Of a DNA stretch of 64,000 bases, positions 23,401 to 34,935 are shown piece by piece. The notes under the pieces are model-generated. The model searched no databases. It was not told the DNA's origin and worked only from the letters and a program-made list of their open reading frames with translations. Made by a program: the position numbers and the translations under genes. This stretch comes from Acytostelium subglobosum LB1. Taxonomy: Eukaryota; Evosea; Eumycetozoa; Acytosteliales; Acytosteliaceae. Each line of letters opens with the position of its first letter. Position 1 is the first letter of the stretch. The stretch lies in assembly GCF_000787575.1 (NCBI RefSeq), contig NW_012236520.1, forward strand, positions 1 through 64,000. The letters are read 5' to 3'.

Positions 23401-25125
23401 AACTCCTTGTCCAGTGTCATCATCTCAATCGTCTCATTCAAGTTTGTCAGCTGCTCCAACAAGTCCAGTCTCTCCTTCTCCCAAAGACCCTTCTCCTTTG
23501 TCAACTGCTTCTCTGCCGATTCCTGTTGAAGATTGATTGATTAGTCATCCACCTTCACACCCTTGTTGAGCGAGTGATTGATCATTCGCTACACATACAT
23601 CATGTCTCTGTTGACTCTTGAGTGCATTCTCTGTCTCCTTGTCCTTGTCCTTGAGTGACTTTTCCAAGTGTTGCACCTGCTTCTCCAGCTCCCTGATGGA
23701 CTTGTCCTTGGACAAGTTGACCTCCTTGAGGTTGTTCTGAAGATCAGCGATTTGCTCTGTATGATTGATTGATCGTCATCGTTAGTGATCATTCGCGACA
23801 TGCTACAACTTGATCATGGTCATAATCATACCCTGTGCCTTGGTCTTGTATTCAGTGAGCTCGTTGATAGCACTGATCATCTTCTCGACATTCTCATTCA
23901 TCTGTGGTGCAGCTGCCTTCTTTGTTGGCGTGCTCTTGAGGATCTCCTTGATGTCATCCTCATCATCGTCGTCTTCTTCCTCCTCATCATCATCCTCGCC
24001 CTGTACAATCTTTGGCTTCCTATCCAGTGTTGGTGAAGCAGTTGATGGTGATGGCGCAGTTGTTGCTTGGACTGCGACTGGTGCTGGAGTTGTGGCTGGG
24101 GCTGGTGCTGGAGCTGGCTCTGTATGAACAGGAGTTGGCTCTGGTGCCTGAGTAGCGGGTGTAGGAGTTGGTTGTTGTTGCACGACTGCTGGCTCCTTCT
24201 CAACGACAACAGGTGTAGTTGTTGTTGTGGTTGTGGTTGTGGTTGAAGTTGCTGGTAGTGCTGCAGGAGTTGCAGCTGGTGCAGTCGCGGGTGCTGGTGC
24301 AGTTGTGGCAGTAGCTGCTGGCTTAGTTGACGTTGATAGTCTCGATATCTTTGACGATGAAGTTTCTGTTGATGCTGCTGCTGCTGGCTTGGTTGTCTCA
24401 GTCTTTGGTGCGGCAGTACTTGTTGCAGCTGGTGTCTTCTTTGTCTCTGTTGTCGCTGCAGCAGGTGTTGTTGAAGCCCTCATACCAATGGATGATGGTG
24501 GTCTGAGTCCAGATGATGGCTCCTTCTTTGTTGTCGCAGCTGCTGGTGCTGGTGTACTATCGCTCGATGCTGCAGCAGGCTTCTTCAATCCTGATGTTGT
24601 TGTTGTGGTCGTTGGTGGACTTGTCTCAACAGGCGCTTCACTCGCAGCTGGTGACGTTGAAGTGAGTGTTGGAGTCACTGTAGGTGGTGATGTCTTTGTT
24701 GTGGTCGTTGTCGTTGATGGTGTCAATGATGGCCTCTTGCCAAGTGATGATGGTGGTCTGATGCCTGATGATGCCGGTGCTTTCAAGCCCGATGTCGTGG
24801 GTGTAGTTGGTGGAGCAGCGGTCACCGCTGGTGGAGGCGGCATCAGCTTGGAGTCATCGATCTCCTCTGCCTCGGCAGGGAGCGACACTACGAGTACGGC
24901 AGGCGGCTTGACAAAGATGCCGTGTGCAGGCTTGCAATCAAAGTACTTGACGCCCTGCACCGTACCGTCGTTTTTGCCGTTGGCTGCGTCCAGCTCTATT
25001 CCAACCCATCGACCCGTCTGAAACTTGGTCATTCCACAGTACTTGACTGTACCCTCACCAATCTCTGGTTTATTGTTGATGGCCACTCTACTGCCCACCG
25101 GTATGGCTTTTCCCTCCTCTGCCAT
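20433..25125 (-). CDS. dctn1: Dynactin subunit 1 (p150Glued)
   Basis: The largest dynactin subunit; binds microtubules and the dynein intermediate chain to make dynein processive. Exons 25125-23832, 23756-23599 and 23522-20433 encode 1513 residues. Residues about 6-80 form a CAP-Gly domain: GSRVAINNK, GEGTVKYCG, FQTGRWVGIELD and the microtubule-binding GKNDG at 50-54, then YFDCKPAHGIFV. Residues about 100-370 are a Pro/Ala/Thr/Ser-rich, lysine-containing linker, probably a second microtubule contact. An acidic DDDEEEEDDDD run precedes long coiled coils (about 420-760), then a mostly helical globular segment and a second coiled coil (about 1090-1250), matching the p150 layout. The splice joins are in phase and the exon 1/exon 2 link is inside coiled coil. 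Long antisense frames here are shadows of the biased codons. Confidence 0.95.
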
Positions 25126-26170
25126 TCTTTCAATAATTCTTCACTCTGTATTCTATCTTGTAGTAGTTGTCTGATATATCTGTTTTGTTCAATGTTGTAT
25201 CTTATACTGTTATTATTATTATCTTTACATATACATATATATATATATATCTTCACAAGTAAGTAGGTTTGTTCAATGATTAATTGATGATCACATTATT
25301 GGAGATTTGCTCTCTCCCATTCAACAGATTTTTTAATATTTTGAAGTTCGTTAACTCTACAAGCTTTAGGAGTGCACAGTTGGTTTTTTCTTCTCTCAAT
25401 CACAGCAAGATTGAAACAATCCATGTTGAGATTGGATGAAGTGTGCCCTTGTCCTTCCAACTCATCATCATAAGTCACGAACTACATTTTGTTTTTTACC
25501 AGTGAGCGATAAAGGTATCAAGTGAAGTCGTGTAAACAACGCTTTATCTTTGTCAAGATAGACAAACAAGTAATGTGTGCGGAACAACTCAACGACACTG
25601 TCCATCCATGATCTACTTCTCTCTACATATCAATTATCTTGAGGAAGGCATAATCAAGATGCGGAGCCTCAAAGTTATCATTTGAGTTGAGTTGTCAAAC
25701 TCATTATCCATTAAGCAATAGTGTCATCAACAATTTGACAACCCAAGTCTCAGCTAAAAGATAGAGTCATGGCTCTAATGATTGAGACCAGGTCATTAGG
25801 TTCACATAGATATAAAGAGCTCCTCTCCATCGGGCCGAAACAATCCATATATCCTATCCTATCCTATATTTGGTGTAACCCCTTATTTTATCCGTTTTAT
25901 GTAAACAATCTAAAGATCTACTCCTTCAACAATCAAAGCCTACAAGTGAACTTGTACCATTGATGGGGGTGGATAGTTGGATGGGTTGTGCAGTTCAATT
26001 CAATTTGAAGATGTTGCAAATGTAGTAGTGTGTTTGATTGAATGAAGGATGGTTGGATCGACCACAATGTATCCACATCAATCACATCAACATCAATAAC
26101 AACATCAATCAACTCACTCACTCCTACGTGATAGTCTCTATCAAACGATCATACGATCTATATATCAACG
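25126..26170. other. Intergenic, dynactin to DUF2804 gene, with possible relic
   Basis: The left 150 bases are the dynactin leader. Between about 25628 and 25296 the minus strand has two overlapping stop-free stretches in different frames: one includes HYLFVYLDKDKALFTRLHLI, the other LNMDCFNLAVIERRKNQL. Both look protein-like, but I know no family and there is no start codon. This looks like a decayed gene or a missed exon. The rest, to 26170, is A/T-rich with ATCA repeats and holds the promoter of the next gene. Confidence 0.4.
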
Positions 26171-27585
26171 ATGAAGTCACCATCAACAACAACAGAAGAA
26201 AGAAGGCCCAAGACTAGCGGTGACGACAACGAATCAATACTTTGTAGATTATTGACAAAGATAAAGACAGTTAGTAGAGGTATATTTCTTACAATCACCT
26301 TCCCTGTATTTGTATTCTTGATACTCTTTGAGAAGATATACCAAAAGACAATACTACCTCGTTGGCTTGAAATGTCCACTCACGTAAAGTACTCGCGTGA
26401 TACAATAGAGTAAGTTCAATCTGTTGATTGAATGATGTAGCTACTGACGTCAACATTAGTGAACAGAATGAGATCACCAATCATGGTGATGACCTGCTGG
26501 ACAAGAAGGGACAGTTGGTACATAGGGGATGGTGCAGACAACCTTTGTTGAAGTACAATCCTGATGTGTTGTCAAGGTTCAGATCGGCATTCAGATTGAA
26601 GTCTTGGAACTATTACGCTGTTGGAGGACCTACTTTCTACTTTGCAGTGGCCGCCATCGACCTTGGCTACGTCACAAACTTCCAAACATTCATCATTGAG
26701 TTTGACGATGCCAACAAGGACAACAAGCAACAGTTGTGTGAGGAGATCACATCGCCATCGTTGCTAAAGAGTCTGGGTCTGCCACGAGATAGCTGCCAAC
26801 ATGGCCAGCACATTGCATACTCATCCTCCAAGTTCAAACTACACTTTGACGTTGAGGGCGACAGTGGCAACACCGATCAACAACAAAAGTCAGTCATTCA
26901 TCATATTCAAGTGACCAGCGCAAAGCTTGGAATTGTGGCCAATCTCCACTTTGACCTGTCGCCAAACAGAGAGTCCGTAGTGCTGAGCACGCCAATCGGC
27001 AAGGACAACTTCTTTTACAATCGCAAGACCAACCTGATCCCTGTCACTGGCTCACTACAAATCAATGGCAAGGAGTACCTGCCGCAGCAACAATCAAACA
27101 ATGACAACAACGACAAGGACATCAAGGACAACAAGAACAACATGGCATTTGGAATTATGGATTGGGGAAGAGGAGTTTGGGATTACAACAGCTTCTGGAT
27201 TTGGAGTACAAGCTGGGGCAAGGCGGCCGATGGTCGCGCAATTGGCTTGAACTTGGGCTCAGGCTTTGGCGACCTGTCAACTCATACAGAGAATGCAATC
27301 AATGTGGATGGAGTCATTCACAAGCTTGGCCACATCGAGTTTGAGTACGACGATAAGGACCTCATGGCGCCTTGGCGATTCGTCTGCAAGCATGGACGTT
27401 TTGGCGAGCAACCATTGACATTCACACCGATCAAGAAGAAGTGGGAGCACAACAACTTTGGTCTGGTCATGTCCAGCTTCCACCAAATCGTTGGACGTGT
27501 CACTGGCGAGCTACTCCTCGACTCTGGCGAACGTCTTGCCATCGACATTCACTCATTCACTGAGGTTCACTATGCTAGATGGTGA
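26171..27585 (+). CDS. DUF2804 domain membrane protein
   Basis: Exons 26171-26409 and 26460-27585, joined across a 50-base intron (GTAAGT...TTAG), encode 454 residues. Residues about 34-57 form one hydrophobic segment (GIFLTITFPVFVFLILFEKI), so the protein is probably anchored in a membrane with the large domain on one side. From about residue 90 the text follows the DUF2804 family: GWCRQPLLKYN, RLKSWNYYAV, FAVAAIDLGYV, and near the end WGRGVWDYNSFWIW, LNLGSGFGD and the W-rich strands. The family has no firmly known reaction; its fold is thought to be a lipocalin-like beta barrel. A poly-Asn/Asp insert near residue 305 is a typical amoebal low-complexity loop. It is convergent with the gene on its right. 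Confidence 0.8.
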
Positions 27586-27642
27586 GTGGAGTGGATGAGG
27601 TGCAAGTACAACAACAATGAAATCAATCAAACATATTATAGT

Positions 27643-29870
27643 TTAGTTCAATGACTTGTCAACGAGTAATCGTTCATCTTCAAAGTACTCGACACCTGGC
27701 TCTCGTTTGTCTAGTATGAATATGGGATTGGGCCGAATCGAGCCGTAGATCAGGATGTAGGTGCCAATCAAACCGACAAACCACGAGCCAGGATAGTAGA
27801 TGTCTTGAGTAGATCCCAGACAATAGTTGAATAACAGTGCTGATGTACCCAGACAGAACACGATCAGACTGACACCGATCGCTGTCAGTGATCCATATCT
27901 AAAGCGTTCAGTTCGCGCGAATATGAACAGTGCTATCGCTGGAATGATTCCGGTCATTGGTATGATCAATGACCATCCGGGGAAGGAGCAATCGTCCGGG
28001 GAGCTGGGCAGGGGTCTGGTGACGTAGGGCACGAGCTTGAAGAAGAAGAAGCAAAAGTATGTGAATACCAATGGGAGGATGCTCACCATGAAGCCGATGT
28101 GGAACTGTGTCTTGGTGCCCAGTGGCCTGCGCATGAATGAAGGCAGGATTGATCCAGTCTCTGGCAGATACTTGATGAATAGCGAGAGATGGTATACGAT
28201 GACCATGGTAACAGACCATGTGACGGCAAAGTATGTTGACTGGAGAATGGATGTTATATAAAGTTGTCGCAATGATGCCGTGTCCATGTTTAGTGATGAA
28301 CTCGCCCCTTCACTACTCGCTGTGTTGTTGGTACCTCCTCCACTATCACTTCCATCGCCATTGTTTGATGATCGCGCTGCTTTGTACAAAGGGAATGGGA
28401 AGTTGAAGGTGAAGTATTGCCAGCCATCAATTGCATATAATGTGGTCCAAGCGATTAACAACGTTCCAATGGAGATTGAGCAGTAGAATCCAGCCTTCAT
28501 ACCACTGTATCTTTTGAGATTATGTCTCAACAATGGATAGAGTGCGAATAGATTGAATGCTAATCCAATGAGGAAGTGTCGCCATTTGGAGTAGAGTACA
28601 GGTTTGATACGATCAGGTGGTACATACTCAATCACCTCATCATTCTCGAATCGATCCATATCCTGTGACATCACTACACAATTACGTGAATAAATCTCCA
28701 AGTTCAACAAGTTATAAGTTGTCCTGATCAGAATTGATACTCCAAGGCATCCAAGTGTGAACAAAATCGTCATTGGTGTCCAATATTGTGAGAATATAAT
28801 GATCAGGTATACAGTGAATGGTGACTTGGGGTGGGGAGTAAGGGTCAGGGATAGTTCCAAAGTTGTATGATTGAGAGGTGGTTAGTTACCTTGAAGAATA
28901 TGATTAGGAATCCAATAGCTAGTTGACCTCCATATCGGAAACGTTTGTTGATTCCTGTGGCCACGGTAAGATATGCAATGCCAAGGTAGTTGAAGATCAA
29001 TCCAATCAATAGTCCTTTCCAGTAGTCATTGATAGTGCCACTTGCATCACCATTCCTTCCAATCCTATTCCACCATGCACGTAACAACAACCTGAATGTG
29101 ATCAATGTACCATTCAGCAATCCAAGTCCAGCACCCAACTTTGTTAGTATACCACTGATCTCAGGGTATCTACATACTGCATGCGGGACACTATATGTAT
29201 GATTGATTGGTCAGTTGAAACGTCTTTCAATCAATCATTCATCAGTTTGACTTACGATTCTTGAGCACTATAAACTGCTTTGAAGTCACATGCACCAATT
29301 TGGAAGGGACATCTTATCTTTGCTTGATCTCTGTTGTCCTCATAGGTGTAGTCTAGGTTGGTTATCCATCGATTGGATACATCCATACAAGCAGAGTCAC
29401 AAGTATCACCTGGTTTCATTCCAACACATCCAATCTGAGCAATATTGATTGTAATGTTATAATCTGGAACTGGAAGATATTGAAGTGCACTAATCATTCA
29501 TTCATTCAAGTAGAGTATGAGTATTAGTATGATTGATTGAATGATGACAATGAATGATTGAATGTACATACGCATCACAGTTCAACTTTAACTGTGTTTG
29601 GATGTAATTCTTGCATGATGTACTGTTTGAACAGGTATCGTTCACTGCCATGTAGACCCATGAGTTGCTGGGTGTGATCATATTGGCACATGCACAACAT
29701 GATGGTAATGATCCATATTGTGGCTGTATAGTATAATATAAATATATGAATAACAATGGCAAGTAGAACAGCATAATGATGCCGGCAAACATATTTCTTG
29801 ATCCATGTTTCACTTCCTTGTATTTTGGATTGAGGTCGCAATCCTCCAAGAACTCCACAGCTCTATCCAT
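27643..29870 (-). CDS. Multi-pass membrane protein, unknown family
   Basis: Four exons (29870-29572, 29489-29256, 29190-28890, 28824-27643), all in phase, encode 671 residues. I do not recognise it. The N-terminal part has one membrane helix (GIIMLFYLPLLFIYLYY) and then a cysteine-rich stretch (12 or more Cys between residues 55 and 180, with several N-x-S/T sites), which suggests a disulphide-bonded lumenal or extracellular domain. The C-terminal two thirds have about ten hydrophobic helices. An internal motif recurs: NKRFRYGGQLAIGF and later TERFRYGSLTAIGV, each starting a hydrophobic segment, plus a weaker copy KRYSGMKAGF, so the membrane part may be built from repeats. A transporter or receptor-like role is possible but unsupported. 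Confidence 0.75.
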
Positions 29871-30196
29871 GGATCTCTAATTATTACTTCTTGTTAATTA
29901 ATATTGTTAACAATACAATGTCAATTTAGTAACATTGATCATCGTCTGTGATTGATCATTCAGTGAGTGATCAAGAGTGTGTGATTGATCAGAAGTGTGT
30001 GAGTTGAAAGGGTGTGATGACAGGCACACACCACAACATCCAATTGGCGGGTCTGGCGGATGATGGTTACTGTTTTACTCATGAGTTTATTGAATAGGAT
30101 ATAAGGTGGAATGATGGAATGGATGGTTGGATAGTATTGTCGTTATGTTTGGCGGTGATGATGAATGATGAGTGGACAACTGGACAGACAACCAAC
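29871..30196. other. Intergenic, membrane protein to DLIC
   Basis: Short A/T-rich spacer with TGATCA-type repeats; promoter of the membrane protein gene and 3' region of DLIC. Nothing else seen. Confidence 0.6.
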
Positions 30197-32027
30197 TCAC
30201 TTCTTCTGCTGCTGTTGCTGTTGCATCTTCTCGAGCTGCTTCTGCGCATCCTGTCTGACAGAGTTGGATGAGGCTGGCAGTGGTGCTGTGAGGGATGCCT
30301 TGAGGTCCTTGGCACCTCCGGGTCCTTTGCTCGTCCTGTCCTTGGAGATCAAGCTCGTGAAGAAGTTTGCCAACACTGCCTTCTCGGCTGGTGGTGTGCT
30401 GCTTGGTGGTGTCGTGCTTCCACTGTTCCTCAGAGGACTGGATGAGCCTGACTCAACCACCTTCTGCTCTCCAACCATACTATTGCTGCTGTTGCCCGCA
30501 TTGTTGGCAGTGTCCTTCGATGGCTCAGATGGTTCATTCTCTACATTATTCTTTATCTTTGCCAGGAATTCCTAATATATATGATTGATCAGTCAGTCGT
30601 CCAGTCCAAGTTGGAGTGAGTGTGTTATATCTTACCTGGTCATCGTCTGCGATCACGTTGGCATTCTGGTTCATCTCTCTTCGCTTTATAATACTTGGCT
30701 TTTTTACAACATTCTCGTAGAGCTCCTCGACGTCTTTGCACACCTTTTGGTTCTCAAAGTCCATGGTGATCTTGGCCAGTGAGTCCCAACCTGCTGGGAC
30801 AAAGAGCTGGTCCTTCTCCAAGAGTTGTGTACGTGACTTTAGCTCGTATCCAAACAACATATTCTCTATATACTCTAATGCTACATCACAGTTTATGTCC
30901 TTCCTGGCTGATGTATAAATCAGTCCTGCTCCATCTATGAATGAGTGATTTAGTGATTGAGTGTTGGTGAGTGATTGAGGGAGGCCTCGCGTGGACCTCA
31001 TGGCTCCTTGGATACATACACCTTATACATATCCTTCTGAGGTATTGTTGGATATAATCAAACAGGTCGTCCTTATAATCGAAATCCTTTTCTAACATTA
31101 CAACAGAGTCACTCTATGTTTGATTGTGATTGATTGATTGATCAGTGAATGACTCCTCATACCTCACACCTCGAACATGTACATGACTTACCTTGCAGCA
31201 AACGACCAGTACTGGTACGCCAAGGTTGTGGCTGAGTATATCCTCGCCTAGTGGTGGAAGTACGCTGATGTCTTCGATGGGTGCGTGCACAACCTTTCTC
31301 TTCTTCTTCTTCTGTGCGTTCGTCAGTGGTGCAGCCGCACTGTTCTGTGGAGGCTCAACATACTGATGCCACTTGATCATCAGCTTGTCGTCCAGTCCCT
31401 TCATAAGTTGCTTCTGTGACGATCCTATCGACTTTATATGTGACTCTACAATGCCCAGCCATTTCTGTAAGGTGAGGAGGTACGCGCGTGTATGTGAGCA
31501 AATGAATGTGATTGATCAATCGATTGATTGATCATGAACGATCAGCACGAACATACCTTGAGTGAGTCGACGATGTTCCATGGCTGTGAAAAGTCCAGTG
31601 TGATGACGATCATTGAGTGTGCAATGTTGTCTGGTGTGAGAGCAAACTTGAGCAGGTCATGATGCGCAGTCTCTCCCTCTAGAGTCCAAAAGTTGGTTCG
31701 TCCAATAGGCTCCTCGCTGTTCTCCTCCTCATACACATCACAGAACGTATAGCTCAGTGCAATGCCACGCAACTGCTCCACATCAGACACTGGTTGGAAC
31801 TTTGCCAACAATGACGTGCCACCAGAGTTTGGATCGCCTGTGTATCATTAAGGTTAATGTCGAGTGTCGCTCATTCATTCATTCATTCAATCATTCAATC
31901 ACTTACCCAACATAATGACATTCTTTGTCTCAAAGTAGTTCGCCTTGTTTGATGACTCCTTCAGTATCTGTCCCCAAATATCCTCCTCTTCATTTGTCGA
32001 ACCATTGGTCGTTGGCTCTTTGCTCAT
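30197..32027 (-). CDS. dync1li: Cytoplasmic dynein light intermediate chain
   Basis: Subunit of cytoplasmic dynein that links the heavy chain to cargo adaptors. Exons 32027-31907, 31837-31557, 31464-31192, 31113-31020, 30934-30636 and 30571-30197 give 480 residues. The Ras-like domain starts with NVIMLGDPNSGGTSLL: this is the DLIC P-loop position, but the canonical lysine is glycine at residue 47, so nucleotide binding may be lost or altered. Family blocks are LSYTFCDVYEE, ITLDFSQPWNIV, GVPVLVVCCKSD, FIDYIQQYLRR-like YIQQYLRRICIRYGAGLIYT, and LFVPAGWDS. The C-terminus is a Ser/Pro/Gln tail with EFLAKIKNN at its start, the region that binds adaptors in animals. Exon 4 is only 94 bases. With p150Glued 5 kb away, two parts of the dynein motor system lie in this window. 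Confidence 0.93.
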
Positions 32028-32492
32028 TTTGTATGTTTGTTTGTTTGTTGTGATCTATCTATATATATCCTATCGATTATGACTTTATATATTATATGTC
32101 AATCCTACTATATACTATATATATATCGTTTATAAACTACAACTATTATTACAACAACAATACTACTACTTGTGAAACAGATTCATGAAGTTGAAAGGAC
32201 TGTGCGTGGTGAATGATCAGAGAGGGAATCTTCACAAAAAATCAATAATTGTTATGAGAATGCATTATTGTTGACAAGAGTGTCGTGGGGTTCAACACTT
32301 GGCGCGTCTGTGGGAGGTCTGGCGAATCAAATCCAAAGCTTAGACGATGATGACTTCAATGAATGCATGAAAGAGGAAGACGAAAGAAACAAAAGGAGGA
32401 GCAGTAGTAGTAGGTAGTCCTTTGAGATTGATTGGGTGTTGGCTGCTGGATTTAAAGTGTATTCAGAATTTATTTAGCTGGGGTGGGGCGCT
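32028..32492. other. Intergenic, DLIC to rpl28
   Basis: A/T-rich DLIC leader region followed by the rpl28 3' flank; no gene recognised. Confidence 0.6.
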
Positions 32493-32903
32493 TTAGTTGG
32501 CTGGGGCGGCCTTCTTGGCGGCAGCACGCTGGATGCGGGCAGCATTGTTGGCGGTCTTTCTGAGACGGTGGAGACGACCGAGGGCAGCAGCACGGAGCTC
32601 TGGGGCGTAGCCAGAGGCGGTGGAACGGACAGCCTTGGCGGAGGATCTGTAGTTGTTGGACAACTGGACCTTGCCGAAAGCGGTGGCTGGGTTGGCGGCC
32701 TTCTTGGTGCGCTTGGCAGACAAGACGATGGCACCCTTGGCGTTGGTGGAGACGTCAATGACCTTGCGTCTGGCCAAACCAGAGTACTTGATCGAGTGTC
32801 TGTTGCGGAGGTTGCCTGGCTCGGACGAGAAAGAAACACCACATCTGGTGATCTTGTAGGCGTTGGTTGGGGCGATGACGTTCCAAATGAGCTCTGTTGA
32901 CAT
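32493..32903 (-). CDS. rpl28: 60S ribosomal protein L28 (eL28)
   Basis: Component of the large cytosolic ribosomal subunit. Single exon of 136 codons, the usual length for eL28. The start MSTELIWNVIAPTNAYKI fits the family N-terminus, followed by SSEPGNLRNRHSIKYSGLA (family: EPNNL...NSFRYNGL) and the R-K-VID/V block, and a basic, Ala-rich C-terminal tail for rRNA contact. Codons are strongly biased to C or G in the third position, as expected for a highly expressed ribosomal gene. The ATG is preceded by an A/T-rich leader and by T-rich promoter sequence to the right. Confidence 0.93.
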   Translation of the reverse strand: MSTELIWNVIAPTNAYKITRCGVSFSSEPGNLRNRHSIKYSGLARRKVIDVSTNAKGAIVLSAKRTKKAANPATAFGKVQLSNNYRSSAKAVRSTASGYAPELRAAALGRLHRLRKTANNAARIQRAAAKKAAPAN

Positions 32904-33515
32904 TCTGTTTGTTTGTTATATTAGGAGAAGTAATGTTTGTTAGCCATTTCATTCTTTAGTCTTATGCTATGTCGCTGATCTCAATGCTAATGCTATCTGT
33001 TGTTCATTTGTTGTTGTTATTGATGATGCTGTTGTTGTTGCTCGCTGCTGAAGTTGAATGAATGAATGAAACAAAGAATGTGTCTCTGTTATGTGTTGTA
33101 CTATCTGCTGTGATTGAATCGCAATCATTCACCCATTTGATCATCATCGTTCGTTTTGTTGTATATGTACAATCTTGACATTGACATGATTATGTGATTT
33201 ATCCAAGTCGTCATATCATATTGTTGATATTGTTGATATTGTTGTAGTTTGAATGATTGATTGATTGTTGTTGTTTATCGCGAACAGTAGTAGCAGTAGC
33301 ATGTTGACAGACAGACATGTTGTTGATGATGTAATAATATACACACTCTTTAAATCCTTTGTATGTGTGATCCTGACTTGTGAGAGAAAACCAAAGTACT
33401 TAGACTTAGCGACAATGTTATTCGCTGAGCCAAGTCGTCACATTCACTCACACAACTCAACACAAATTCAAAATTAAATAAATAAAAATTGAAAAGCATC
33501 CCCACACAGACTGAT
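32904..33515. other. Intergenic, rpl28 promoter side
   Basis: A/T-rich with (TTG)n and ATTG repeats. It must include the rpl28 promoter; no further gene is seen. Confidence 0.55.
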
Positions 33516-33757
33516 TCATTCATTTACAAACGATTTACGTAATTGTGTAACAATACTCTTGAAGTCTTCAGGTGAGTTGTCCAAACTGACTCTGACTTTG
33601 CAATGGACCAATCTAGTTATAGTCATTCAATGATCAACATGGGTTACTCACTCAATCAATCAAACTCTGGAATGATTCCAATCACTCACTCACTAACTCA
33701 ATTAATCAATCAACCAGTCATACCATATTTGAAGTCAACACATGACTCATACTCCAT
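33516..33757 (-). CDS. Possible 37-residue protein, unknown
   Basis: Two short exons can be read: 33757-33724 (MEYESCVDFKY plus one base) and 33595-33516 (VRVSLDNSPEDFKSIVTQLR, then KSFVNE and a stop). The intron has a GTATGA donor and an AAAG acceptor with TGATTG repeats between them, like confirmed introns nearby. The reading depends on an AAG acceptor, seen also in the genes at 28.8 kb and 59.5 kb. An in-frame stop lies just upstream of the ATG, so a longer first exon is unlikely. I know no family. It sits tail-side of TMA16 on the same strand, 178 bases away, and could be an independent small gene or a relic. Confidence 0.35.
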
Positions 33758-33935
33758 GTATAATATGACAATCAATCAGATGAATAATACAAATTATAGT
33801 AGTAGACATGTCCATTGTGTTGTTGGCCCTCAATGGAGGATCAAGGTGGCATGTGTTGTTCAATCGTGGAGGACTGTGTGTCATAAGGGAGAGGGATGAA
33901 GATCATTGATAACAAATAACTGTATGATGCAAGAT

Positions 33936-34767
33936 TTATGTCATTGGCGTCGAGGTGGACACTGGTTGTTGCAAAAGTGACTTGGAGAGCGAGGCAAATG
34001 GATTGGATGTAGCAGGTGATTCCAGTTGAGTACGTAGAGATGGTTTGGATGGTGTTGATTTCATTGTTTCATCTTCATTGTTGTTGTCTGTTGTCGTTGT
34101 AGTCGTAGTTGTGGTAGTAGTCTCTATTTCATCTTCAGCTTGTACTGCCTTGAATCTCTTCATTGGCAGATTGGTTATAACCTTCATATTTCCATCCCAC
34201 TCTGTCAGCCACTTGACTGCTGCTACTCTTGATATATCAGGTACGACTATTATTCATTGCAACTCATTCATTAGTATGATTGATTGAATGATTGATTGAT
34301 TGATCACATCGATGAGTATGTATACATACGGTAACCCTCCTTATTGAACTGCAACGTCTCATTATCCTTGAGTGATTGCAACAAGTCGGTCGTGTTTGAT
34401 CTGTTAACCTTGCGCTTAATATCCTCTAGATCCAACAACTGATCATCATTCCTCTGAATATATTCCTCAATGAATCCTGCAATCTCTCTTGCTGAGTATA
34501 CTCTCTTTGGTTGTTCTTCTATCTTTGACTTGAACCACATCACCTTGTGATCTGTTGTAGGTCAATGATTGATTGAATGAGCGAGGTGAGTATGAGGTAG
34601 ACGATGGATATATGCCAGTGCGAGATAGACATACACAATACAGTCTGTTCCTTGTTCTTTGCAGAGACTTGCTTGACCTTCTTTACAACTCTGAAGCCCT
34701 CTCTTGTGACTCTCTTTGCCTTTCTTGACAATGGATGCAGTGTCTTCTTCTTATTAAAGTCGCTCAT
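33936..34767 (-). CDS. tma16: TMA16-like protein (translation machinery-associated, 60S assembly)
   Basis: TMA16 associates with nascent 60S ribosomal particles. Exons 34767-34635, 34551-34330 and 34246-33936 encode 221 residues. Landmarks: an N-terminal basic segment KKTLHPLSRKAKRVTREG (family: HP-SRKA), VLYHKVMWFKSKI, an acidic/helical IAGFIEEYIQRNDDQLLDL, the LVPDISRVAAVKWLTEWDG block and LPMKRF. These follow the TMA16 order well. After that comes an extra 65-residue tail with a run of 12 Thr and Ser/Pro-rich text, absent in yeast and animals. It is divergent from RPA32, sharing a 288-base promoter region. Confidence 0.82.
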
Positions 34768-34935
34768 GTTATATAATGTATGTAGTTATTATTACAATGT
34801 GATCGTGATGAAGATTTAACGTTATTGTTAGTGTCTTTTTGTTTATTCGTTCGTTTTTCCTCAACAACTCAACCAAAAAGTGTTTGAAACTCAAATTGGA
34901 AGTTCGATTTATTCTTGGAAAAGATTGGATTCAAG

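Noticed and set aside
24227-25021. Long valine/alanine-rich plus-strand frame
   Set aside because: It is the antisense shadow of the Ala/Thr/Pro-rich linker of dynactin p150; biased codons keep the reverse frame open.
33603-33899. 98-codon plus-strand frame
   Set aside because: Runs through TGAT/ATCA repeats that look like intron DNA of the opposite strand; composition is that of repeats (Asn, Ser, Gln, Ile).
34072-34122. Open frame of Val repeats opposite the TMA16 tail
   Set aside because: Antisense of the poly-Thr run.
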